Shown here: piece by piece, positions 1-5,154 of the stretch
Position numbering within the stretch: the first letter of the stretch is position 1
How the letters are laid out: the number at the start of each line of letters is the position of its first letter
Source: JBBQSF01 sp038214085
GTDB lineage: Bacteria > Bacteroidota > Bacteroidia > Bacteroidales > CG2-30-32-10
DNA: 5,154 nt
Direction of reading: 5' to 3'
Assembly: GCA_038214085.1 (NCBI GenBank)
Contig: JBBQSF010000165.1
Coordinates: 1-5,154, forward strand
The notes under the pieces: generated by a model
What the model saw: the letters and a program-made list of their open reading frames with translations, nothing else
Database searches by the model: none
Told to the model about the DNA's origin: nothing
Position numbers and translations under genes: made by a program

Positions 1-956
1 CCCAAAGCCATTGACAAGTCAGGGTTTCCGATTACCAATGACACAACAAACAATAAAATTCCGGTTTGAAACAATGAAAAGAACAAGCCATAAAATGTAT
101 GTTTCTTTTTATAATGCCCAATTTCGTGGGCAAGCACTGCAACAATTTCTTCCTCGGTGTGATTTTGAATTAGCGTATCGTATAGTACAATCCGCTTCTT
201 GCTTCCCAATCCTGCAAAATAAGCGTTGGCTTTGGTTGAGCGTTTGGAACCGTCAATTACAAAAATATTGTCGATTTTAAATCCTGTATTTTTTGCGAAT
301 TGATTAATTTTTTCTTTTAATGATCCTTCTTCCAGTGGTTTTTGTTTGTTAAAAAGTGGGACAATCAGTGTGGAATAGAACATGGTCATGAACAGCATAA
401 ATGCCGAAATCACAATCCATGCATAAATCCAAAAATCAGTTCCAAGTTCCTGATACAACCAAACCAGAACAGCTAAAATTCCACCGCCCAAAACTATTCC
501 TAAAACCCAAGTTTTGATTTTGTCGGTAATAAAAGTTTTAGGCGTTGTTTTATTGAAATCAAACTTTTTTTCAATCACAAACTGGCTGTATATCTGAAAA
601 GGCAATGACAATATATCGGAAGCAAATCCAATAATACCAAAAAATATCAGTGCCACTATGATTGAATTATCTGAATAATTTCTTGCCATCAAATCTATAA
701 TTGCAAAGCCACCAAATAGAAGCATTGCCATAATGAGTAAGAAGGAAAATCCGGAAGTGATCATTGAAAACTTATGGAGTGTTCGCTGATAATCTTGCGT
801 TTTTTGGTACTTCTCGGCATCGTAAAAGCCTTTAACTGTATCGGGCATCTGATTGGTCCACTTTGTGGAATTCAAATATTCCAGAAGCCTTTCAACAAGA
901 AAATCGAAAACAATAAATGCAATTATCAGATAAAATAATATTTCAGAAACCAACAT
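1..956 (-). CDS. M48 family metalloprotease, Ste24/CAAX prenyl protease 1-like (partial, C-terminus off window)
   Basis: This is an integral-membrane zinc metalloprotease of the M48A (Ste24) family. The first 318 codons are present and the frame runs off the left edge without a stop; full-length relatives are about 410 residues, so roughly 90-100 C-terminal residues are missing. Visible hallmarks are the IEKKFDFNKTTPKTF segment (128-142), the S/T-K-A-N-A-Y-F-A-G stretch (240-249) and the zinc-binding HEIGH at 277-281 (His277 and His281 ligands, Glu278 catalytic base). The third zinc ligand, a downstream Glu, lies outside the window. Hydrophobic membrane segments are seen near residues 5-20, 66-88, 98-118, 150-167, 175-198 and 290-310. 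The ATG at 956 shares its A with the TAA of the upstream DUF218 gene (TAATG), which suggests translational coupling. Eukaryotic Ste24 trims prenylated proteins; bacterial homologues are thought to act in membrane protein quality control, and the substrate here is unknown. Family assignment is very secure. Confidence 0.95.
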   Translation of the reverse strand, partial: MLVSEILFYLIIAFIVFDFLVERLLEYLNSTKWTNQMPDTVKGFYDAEKYQKTQDYQRTLHKFSMITSGFSFLLIMAMLLFGGFAIIDLMARNYSDNSIIVALIFFGIIGFASDILSLPFQIYSQFVIEKKFDFNKTTPKTFITDKIKTWVLGIVLGGGILAVLVWLYQELGTDFWIYAWIVISAFMLFMTMFYSTLIVPLFNKQKPLEEGSLKEKINQFAKNTGFKIDNIFVIDGSKRSTKANAYFAGLGSKKRIVLYDTLIQNHTEEEIVAVLAHEIGHYKKKHTFYGLFFSLFQTGILLFVVSLVIGNPDLSMAL

Positions 957-1723
957 TACAAATAGCCCATTAGTGAATATGTAAAATAGCCAGCAATTTC
1001 ATGAATCAACTTGTCCCATGTAGAAATAGCTTCAATATTTGGGATCAGAAGTTTCATCAAATCAAATTTTCTTTTTCCCATCATCTTGTTTGTTGAATAT
1101 GGGTCAGCCAAGATTCCAGCTTTTTTAAAACAAGCAAGCGCACGGTTCATGTGAAAGGAAGAAGTTATGAGAAGAAATTTTCCAGTAGGAAACTTTTTAT
1201 TCAGTATTTCGGCGCTATACTTCGCATTTTGATAGGTATTGTCCGAAACAGAATCAATTAAAATTACAGAATCAGGAAGGCCAATCTGAATCATATATTT
1301 CTTAAGAAGAGAAGCTTCAAGCATATCTCTGTAAATAAGACTTCCCGAACCGCTTGACAAAAGGATATTTTTAATTTTTCCGGTTTTATACAAGCTAACC
1401 GCCTGCAAAAAACGATCGGTATTGTTCCTAAAAGTCATACGATTGTTCTGCGCATCAATGGTAACCATACCACCGCCGAGAACAATTCCTACATCATAAA
1501 CCTGTGTTATCTGATTATCGGGGGTTACAGGATACTCCCACCAGCTAAAAACTTCGTCGGCAATAAATGAATTGCTAAAAAACAGAGCAACAAAAACACA
1601 CGAAATCAGCAATCGGCGGGCTATTTTCTTATTCTTTAAAAATACGCCCAACAGCAATAAAACAATTATCCATGTAAATGGAGAAATGAGGAAGGATAAT
1701 ATTTTAGAAATTAAAAAAAACAT
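956..1723 (-). CDS. DUF218 (YdcF/ElyC/SanA-like) inner-membrane protein
   Basis: A 255-residue membrane protein with two N-terminal hydrophobic segments (about 10-28 and 38-55), followed by a DUF218 domain from about residue 77. Family landmarks are V-L-G-G-G (81-85), the S-S-G-S-G-S loop (123-128), E136 in the following helix, D-N-T-Y-Q-N-A (161-167) and T-S-S-F-H-M-N-R-A (187-195). This layout matches ElyC, an E. coli envelope biogenesis factor linked to peptidoglycan and lipid-carrier metabolism, and SanA-like proteins linked to vancomycin exclusion. The biochemical activity of the domain is not settled. I chose the ATG at 1723, which gives MFFLISKIL. A TTG at 1738 would add five residues (MQIAV) but is a rarer start codon and adds nothing to the membrane segment. 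The gene starts 34 nt after the ispH stop, and its stop overlaps the M48 start by one base. Co-location with ispH, which feeds undecaprenyl phosphate synthesis, fits an envelope role but is only contextual. Confidence 0.88.
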   Translation of the reverse strand: MFFLISKILSFLISPFTWIIVLLLLGVFLKNKKIARRLLISCVFVALFFSNSFIADEVFSWWEYPVTPDNQITQVYDVGIVLGGGMVTIDAQNNRMTFRNNTDRFLQAVSLYKTGKIKNILLSSGSGSLIYRDMLEASLLKKYMIQIGLPDSVILIDSVSDNTYQNAKYSAEILNKKFPTGKFLLITSSFHMNRALACFKKAGILADPYSTNKMMGKRKFDLMKLLIPNIEAISTWDKLIHEIAGYFTYSLMGYL

Positions 1724-1757
1724 AACAGCTATTTGCAAAAATACGTTTTTTTACCAA

Positions 1758-2630
1758 TTATAATGTCCGGATAAAAGCTGCAACTTCTTCCATGAGCCAC
1801 ATGGGTGTGGATGTTGCTCCGCATACGCCTGCATTATGAGCATTATTAAACCATTCTTTCTGAATTTCATTTTTCTCAGATATCCAGTAAGATTTAGGAT
1901 TAATTGATTTACAAACTTCGAAAAGGAATAAGCCATTAGAGCTTTTTTTTCCACTTACAAAAACAATTACATCATGCTTTGCGGCAAATTCTTTAAGTCC
2001 TGGTTCTCTATGCGAAACCTGGCTGCAAATGCTGTTATGGGCATAAAAATCGGGCTCTTTATCAGGATTGTTTTGTTTAATTCTTGCTTTTAAAATGCCT
2101 ATAAGTCTTGCAAAACCATCAATCGGCTGGGTGGTTTGAGAATAGAAACGAATTGGTTTTGAAAAATCTATTTTTTCAAGATCATTATCATTATTAACAA
2201 TTATAGCATTATTCAGTGCTTGCCCAACAAGACCATTAACTTCGGCATGTCCTTCTTTTCCATAAATAACAATCTGTCCTTTTTGCTCCTCCATTTCCTT
2301 AGCGCCTTTGCGAATAAGGTTTTGTAGTTTTAGAACTACCGGACATGATGCATCAATAAGCTGTAAGTTATTGGCAAGTGCAATTCTGTATGTTTCTGGA
2401 GGTTCGCCATGTGCTCGAATCAAAACCTTTGCATTAAAAATTGACTTTAAATCTTCCTGAGAAATAATTTTCAAACCTTTATGTCCGAGCCGTTCCACTT
2501 CCATATTATTGTGAACGATATCGCCCAGACAATAAAGAACACCCGACTCATCCAATTCTGACTCAGCCGCTTTTATTGCATTTACTACTCCGAAGCAAAA
2601 GCCAGAACCGGGATCGATGGTGACATTCAT
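1758..2630 (-). CDS. ispH: 4-hydroxy-3-methylbut-2-enyl diphosphate reductase (IspH/LytB)
   Basis: This cytoplasmic iron-sulfur enzyme performs the last step of the MEP pathway, reductively converting HMBPP to IPP and DMAPP, the precursors of quinones and undecaprenyl phosphate. At 290 residues it has the length of a compact single-domain IspH. The three cluster cysteines are present: C12 in GFCFGV, C96 in ASCPVV and C202 in NSICSQV. Substrate-site residues are also in place: H40 (DIVHNN), H74 (RAHGEP), H128 and E130 (GKEGHAEV), T166-T167 (SQTTQ), S230-S231-N232 (KKSSN) and S274 (GATSTP). The C-A-T-x-x-R-Q stretch of E. coli IspH is C-S-Q-V-S-H-R here, a variant I associate with Bacteroidota homologues, so I do not read it as damage. 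The ATG at 2630 begins directly at the conserved N-terminus, 2 nt after the porQ stop, so translation is probably coupled to porQ. The assignment is firm. Confidence 0.97.
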   Translation of the reverse strand: MNVTIDPGSGFCFGVVNAIKAAESELDESGVLYCLGDIVHNNMEVERLGHKGLKIISQEDLKSIFNAKVLIRAHGEPPETYRIALANNLQLIDASCPVVLKLQNLIRKGAKEMEEQKGQIVIYGKEGHAEVNGLVGQALNNAIIVNNDNDLEKIDFSKPIRFYSQTTQPIDGFARLIGILKARIKQNNPDKEPDFYAHNSICSQVSHREPGLKEFAAKHDVIVFVSGKKSSNGLFLFEVCKSINPKSYWISEKNEIQKEWFNNAHNAGVCGATSTPMWLMEEVAAFIRTL

Positions 2631-2632
2631 GA

Positions 2633-3682
2633 TTATTTTTTTGAAAAATCAGAGAGATTTGTAATAACAGAAATATGGTTTGGTGATCCGTTTAAATGAT
2701 AGGTTGCACGGCCATAGCTGAAATTAAATTTTTTCACTCTAAACCCAAAGCCCCAGCAAAAGCCAACAGTTGAAACTTTTGAATCCACTTTAAGCTCCTG
2801 GCGGCGTTGGTAGTTGTATCCAAAACGAAGGCTGAAATTTTTAGATGGAATCAATTCCGCACCAACTATTATATGACGCATTGCTTTGTCGGCAAATTTT
2901 CCGAACTTTTTTTCAGGAAGAAGTTCACCAGTAAGAGCGTCAACTGTAGGTTCGGGATGAAAAGGATCAGAATAAGTTAAATCCCATTTTTCCAGATGTC
3001 TTGCTACGATAGAAAAACGGAATGGAGCATGCCCCAGTTTTTTTGATAGGCCTAATTGAATTTCAAATGGCAAAGGCTCACTGTTGCCATCGGTATATGT
3101 TTTAAGCTGACGCCCCATATTTAGAAACAACAGTGAAGTACAAAACTGTTTTTTTCTACTGAAATAAGTACCGGCAACATCCACTGACAAACCATACGAT
3201 GAATAGGTTTCGAGATGCGAATAAATATTGTTCAGGTTTGCACCAATTGAAAATGAAGAATCCAGTTGCCTTCCCCATCCGAGTTTAAACTGATAATCGG
3301 CAGCAGTAAATTCGCCATAAGTCTGTCCCGTGATATCAGCTTCAGTAAATCTTCCATAATTTACAAACTCAATTCCTGCATTAAACATACCCAACTTCTC
3401 AAATTTCTTTGCATAAGAAAAATTACCATAATTAATATCCGAAAAATAATCCACGAAATTGAGAGCCAGATTATTGTTCATGTTTTCTGTAAGCAGTGAA
3501 GGATTATGCCATGCAAGTGTAAGATCGTTGTCCTTTATTGCATTCACTGTTCCTCCCATTGCCATGATACGGGCGGAGTTTGGTAGATTTAAAAAAGAAT
3601 AAATTCCACTCCCTCCTATCTGAGAAAAAGAAGAAAGAGATAACAATATTAAGAAAAATGTAAGGATTTTTGTTGCTTTCAC
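2633..3682 (-). CDS. porQ: Type IX secretion system outer-membrane protein PorQ
   Basis: A 349-residue outer-membrane beta-barrel protein of the type IX secretion system. The Sec signal peptide covers about residues 1-20 (basic KATK, hydrophobic core, SFS before Q21). It is followed by the family's N-terminal signature: G-G-S-G-I-Y-S-F-L-N-L-P-N-S-A-R (23-38), then A-M-G-G (41-44) and A-W-H-N-P-S-L-L (57-64). The rest alternates polar and aromatic residues in amphipathic strands typical of the FadL-like PorV/PorQ fold. In Porphyromonas, PorQ belongs with PorU, PorV and PorZ to the cell-surface complex that processes and attaches secreted cargo. The only reasonable start is GTG at 3682: an in-frame TAA lies upstream at 3715-3713, and the overlapping ATG at 3684 is out of frame and meets TGA at once. 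The gene ends 2 nt before ispH. Presence of porQ predicts a complete T9SS elsewhere in the genome; no other component is in this window. Confidence 0.93.
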   Translation of the reverse strand: MKATKILTFFLILLSLSSFSQIGGSGIYSFLNLPNSARIMAMGGTVNAIKDNDLTLAWHNPSLLTENMNNNLALNFVDYFSDINYGNFSYAKKFEKLGMFNAGIEFVNYGRFTEADITGQTYGEFTAADYQFKLGWGRQLDSSFSIGANLNNIYSHLETYSSYGLSVDVAGTYFSRKKQFCTSLLFLNMGRQLKTYTDGNSEPLPFEIQLGLSKKLGHAPFRFSIVARHLEKWDLTYSDPFHPEPTVDALTGELLPEKKFGKFADKAMRHIIVGAELIPSKNFSLRFGYNYQRRQELKVDSKVSTVGFCWGFGFRVKKFNFSYGRATYHLNGSPNHISVITNLSDFSKK

Positions 3683-3738
3683 ATGCAGTTTGTTAAAAAA
3701 ACAATAACGGTATTAATTGCGGAATAGTATAATTCGGA

Positions 3739-4152
3739 TTATAAATATTCAACGCTATAAGTAACGTCAGCACCCTTTCGTAAAAGAGCATTTACTCCGC
3801 AATATTTTTCCTGCGACAAATTTATTGCTTTTTCTACTTTTTCAGGATCAATATTCTGCCCTTTAAACTGGTAAATCAAGTGAATACTTTTGTAATATTT
3901 GGGATGTTCTTCGGTAAGTTCACCTTCCACTTCAATATTAAAATATTCTGGAACGATCTGCATTTTTTTCAAAATCGATATCACATCCATTCCGGTACAG
4001 CCCGCTAAAGAAACAAGAGTAAGCATTTTGGGGCGTGGCCCTCTGTTTTCTCCGCCCACGGTATCGTCAGCGTCAACAATGATTTTATGTTCACCAACAG
4101 TGGATTCAAAAGCCATGTTATCAAGCCATCTGCATTCAATTTTCTGTTTCAT
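3739..4152 (-). CDS. OsmC family protein (YhfA-like thiol protein)
   Basis: A 137-residue cytoplasmic protein of the OsmC/Ohr superfamily, whose characterised members are cysteine-dependent peroxidases, mainly for organic hydroperoxides. Both family cysteines are present: C52 in L-A-G-C-T-G-M-D-V at the start of the central helix, and C118 in E-K-Y-C-G-V. The preceding loop G-G-E-N-R-G-P-R-P-K-M-L (33-44) supplies the conserved G-P-x-P motif and candidate active-site arginines R37 and R40. The pattern, with D-V after the first cysteine and I-L-K-K-M-Q following, is closer to the YhfA-like subgroup, whose substrate is poorly known, than to Ohr. The gene starts at ATG 4152 and is divergent from the deformylase lipoprotein gene, with a shared 90-nt upstream region. 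It lies 56 nt upstream of porQ on the same strand, so it may lead the porQ-ispH transcript, although a separate promoter for porQ is possible. Peroxidase activity is inferred from the family. Confidence 0.93.
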   Translation of the reverse strand: MKQKIECRWLDNMAFESTVGEHKIIVDADDTVGGENRGPRPKMLTLVSLAGCTGMDVISILKKMQIVPEYFNIEVEGELTEEHPKYYKSIHLIYQFKGQNIDPEKVEKAINLSQEKYCGVNALLRKGADVTYSVEYL

Positions 4153-4169
4153 AAGAATATTTTTTTTTT

Positions 4170-4191
4170 AGATATAAAAATCATTATATCT
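4170..4191. repeat. 8-bp inverted repeat in the osmC / deformylase intergenic region
   Basis: AGATATAA (4170-4177) and TTATATCT (4184-4191) are perfect reverse complements separated by six bases. The dyad sits between the two divergent genes and overlaps both candidate promoter -10/-7 elements, so it could be an operator read by a dimeric regulator. The region is extremely AT-rich, so chance occurrence is a real alternative. I do not recognise the sequence as a known regulator's site. Confidence 0.4.
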
Positions 4192-4213
4192 TTACATTTA
4201 TAATCAATACAAA
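4181..4213 (-). promoter_or_regulatory. Candidate promoter for osmC
   Basis: Read on the minus strand, TTTG (4213-4210) is followed after 21 nt by TATAATGA (4188-4181). The upstream TTTG and spacing resemble the Bacteroidota -33 element, while the downstream box looks more like a generic TATAAT than the phylum's TAnnTTTG. It would place the transcript start roughly 20 nt before the osmC ATG. The match is weak in such AT-rich DNA. Confidence 0.3.
4187..4194 (+). promoter_or_regulatory. Candidate -7 element for the deformylase lipoprotein gene
   Basis: TATCTTTA matches the Bacteroidota -7 consensus TAnnTTTG at all but the last fixed base and would start transcription near 4200, leaving a leader of about 42 nt before the ATG at 4243. 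There is no clear TTG-type -33 element at the expected distance, only a run of T, so this is a tentative call. The leader just before the start codon is A-rich and has no Shine-Dalgarno sequence, as is usual in this phylum. Confidence 0.3.
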
Positions 4214-4242
4214 TTTACATTAATTTTTAAAAAAACCGTGAA

Positions 4243-4953
4243 ATGAAAATACGTTATTTTTTTATTGTTGCTCTTCTGTTGAGCTTTGTTGTTTTTAGTC
4301 AATGTAAAAAGGACGACATTACCGATTCGCCAACAACTCCTGCAACCATTGACACTCTTGCCTGGAAGCAGATTGAAAAAGACACAATAAATAATGGTGA
4401 CACCAACCAAATTATGCGGATTTTAACCATTTTTAATTATGCTGATTCGCTGAAACTCAGAACGCCAAGCAAAGAAGTGCATGTTGATTCTACAGATGCA
4501 GATCTTAAAAAGTTAATTCGAAGAATGTATTACACCCTGAAAGCAACTGGTTCAGGAGTTGGTCTAGCCGCCCCACAAGTTGGTATTAACAGGGATATTA
4601 TTTGGTTACAACGCCTTGACAAATCAGGTAAACCTTTTGAATATTATATCAATCCTAAAATTTTACTCTATTCAAATAAGGCTGTTACATTCCAAGGCGA
4701 TGGCTGTCTTTCTATTCCTGGGCAATCAGGCGCTTCGCATCGGTTTTCTTCTGTCCTGGTTGAGTATTATAAGCTCGATGGCAAACGCTACGAAGAAATT
4801 GTTGAAGGATACAGTGGCAATAACTTTACTGCAATTATTTTTCAGCATGAAATTGATCATTTAAATGGAATTTTGTTTCTGGACAGACTCAATGCAAAAG
4901 AACGTATTGAAATGGGACGCAAGGGTTCTGTATCAACTCCGCACTTGATGTAA
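4243..4953 (+). CDS. Peptide deformylase domain lipoprotein (exported, predicted lipid-anchored)
   Basis: A 236-residue protein joining a lipoprotein signal peptide to a peptide deformylase domain. Residues 1-20 have a basic start (K2, R4) and a hydrophobic core, leading to F-S-Q-C with candidate lipid-modified C21. The Gln just before the Cys is off-consensus, but C-K-K-D-D is typical of Bacteroidota lipoproteins. A low-complexity Thr/Asp/Pro linker follows. The deformylase domain runs from about 57 to 225. Motif 1 is G-V-G-L-A-A-P-Q (105-112); motif 2 is D-G-C-L-S (153-157), where the family normally has E-G-C-L-S; motif 3 is Q-H-E-I-D-H (201-206). Metal ligands C155, H202 and H206 and catalytic E203 are all intact, so it is probably an active metallohydrolase. 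Ordinary deformylases remove the formyl group from nascent chains at the ribosome, which this protein could not do if exported; its substrate is unknown. It is probably not the housekeeping enzyme. It is transcribed alone, divergent from osmC, and ends at a strong terminator. Confidence 0.92.
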   Translation: MKIRYFFIVALLLSFVVFSQCKKDDITDSPTTPATIDTLAWKQIEKDTINNGDTNQIMRILTIFNYADSLKLRTPSKEVHVDSTDADLKKLIRRMYYTLKATGSGVGLAAPQVGINRDIIWLQRLDKSGKPFEYYINPKILLYSNKAVTFQGDGCLSIPGQSGASHRFSSVLVEYYKLDGKRYEEIVEGYSGNNFTAIIFQHEIDHLNGILFLDRLNAKERIEMGRKGSVSTPHLM

Positions 4954-4968
4954 AATTATTTGCAAAAC

Positions 4969-5006
4969 AAAAAGGCTGACATTGTAATTTTTGTCAGCCT
5001 TTTTTT
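4969..5006 (+). terminator. Intrinsic terminator after the deformylase lipoprotein gene
   Basis: A 13-bp perfect stem pairs 4969-4981 (AAAAAGGCTGACA) with 4992-5004 (TGTCAGCCTTTTT) around a 10-nt loop, and the 3' arm runs into a continuous T tract to 5006. It begins 15 nt after the stop codon at 4953. Because the 5' arm is A-rich, the complementary strand also has a T run, so it may stop transcription entering from the right as well. Confidence 0.92.
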
Positions 5007-5043
5007 ATTTATTATTATTAATGTCCGATAAAAAAACATTTAA

Positions 5044-5139
5044 GCTAAAAGGATGTAAATTTATTATTTTCTTCCTTTGCCTCATTCCTGAAGGATGAAT
5101 GGATTTTTAGCAATTTACATCCTTTAGGAATGAGGCAAA
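5044..5139. repeat. REP-like palindromic repeat cluster (non-coding right end)
   Basis: Three related units occupy the gene-free right end. A plus-strand unit (5112-5139) contains TTTACATCCTTTAGGAATG and ends GAGGCAAA. A minus-strand unit (5097-5076) repeats CATCCTTCAGGAATGAGG and the same GCAAA end. A shorter minus-strand unit (5062-5044) repeats only the first part, AAATTTACATCCTTTTAG. The first two form a 22-bp inverted repeat (5076-5097 with 5118-5139) whose one imperfect pair is G-T, around a 20-nt loop. The truncated unit can instead pair 5048-5061 with 5112-5125. A short core with the pattern TCCT-NN-AGGA recurs in the first two units. Head-to-head palindromic units in an intergenic gap resemble REP/BIME elements mobilised by RAYT transposases. 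No transposase or ORF is visible here, and genomic copy number cannot be seen from one window. Confidence 0.6.
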
Positions 5140-5154
5140 ATGAATTGATAAAAA

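Noticed and set aside
11..280. Plus-strand open frame of 89 codons
   Set aside because: It lies antisense within the clear M48 protease gene, including over the HEIGH codons, and its product has no recognisable features.
1724..1738. TTG at 1738 as the DUF218 start, adding five residues
   Set aside because: An ATG at 1723 gives a more typical N-terminus; the extra residues carry no conserved feature. It cannot be fully excluded without comparison to orthologues.
1751..1954. Minus-strand frame overlapping the 3' end of ispH
   Set aside because: It is a shadow in another frame of ispH, which keeps all its family motifs through its C-terminus in the main frame.
1998..2027. Atypical third cysteine motif in IspH (C-S-Q-V-S-H-R instead of C-A-T-x-x-R-Q)
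   Set aside because: The cysteine is present, all other active-site residues are intact, and similar wording is familiar from Bacteroidota IspH, so it is lineage variation rather than a defect.
3695..3714. Possible terminator between osmC and porQ, with a T run on the minus strand
   Set aside because: The T7 run is preceded only by a 4-bp AT-rich stem (CAAT/ATTG), too weak to call. Transcription could continue from osmC into porQ.
4580..4864. Plus-strand 94-codon frame inside the deformylase gene
   Set aside because: It is fully nested in another frame across motifs 1 to 3 of the deformylase; no independent evidence for translation.
5044..5139. CRISPR array or second intrinsic terminator
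   Set aside because: The repeats are inverted and unequal rather than regularly spaced direct repeats, and the long hairpin is not followed by a T tract on the plus strand.

Overview
The window is AT-rich, low-GC bacterial DNA that reads as Bacteroidota. The main evidence is a type IX secretion protein (PorQ), which is restricted to that phylum. Supporting signs are a lipoprotein that begins Cys-Lys-Lys-Asp-Asp, A-rich leaders instead of strong Shine-Dalgarno sites, and an IspH with the S-I-C-S-Q-V type of third cysteine motif. Genus cannot be decided from the sequence.

Layout: five genes lie on the minus strand and one on the plus strand. In minus-strand transcription order they are an OsmC/YhfA-type thiol protein (4152-3739), porQ (3682-2633), ispH (2630-1758), a DUF218/YdcF-ElyC-like membrane protein (1723-956) and an M48 Ste24/CAAX-protease-1 homologue (956 to the left edge, C-terminus missing). 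The last four are packed tightly: 2 nt between porQ and ispH, 34 nt between ispH and the DUF218 gene, and a 1-nt TAATG overlap between the DUF218 and M48 genes. They probably form one envelope/isoprenoid-linked transcript. The 56-nt osmC-porQ gap could be readthrough or hold a promoter.

The only plus-strand gene (4243-4953) diverges from osmC across a 90-nt AT-rich region containing an 8-bp inverted repeat and weak promoter candidates. It encodes a peptide deformylase domain with all three family motifs behind a lipoprotein signal peptide, and the residues after the lipid cysteine resemble the Bacteroidota surface-export signal. A deformylase outside the cytoplasm, probably lipid-anchored and possibly on the cell surface, is the most unusual item here. 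A strong intrinsic terminator follows it.

The right end (about 5044-5139) is non-coding. It carries REP-like repeat units in opposite orientations that form a long imperfect palindrome. This resembles the interspersed palindromic repeats associated with RAYT transposases, but no transposase is visible.

How the genes work together: porQ, ispH, the DUF218 protein and Ste24 all act in or supply the envelope (protein secretion, isoprenoid precursors including the lipid carrier, envelope maintenance, membrane proteolysis). OsmC handles oxidants. Direct functional coupling between them is inference from gene order only.
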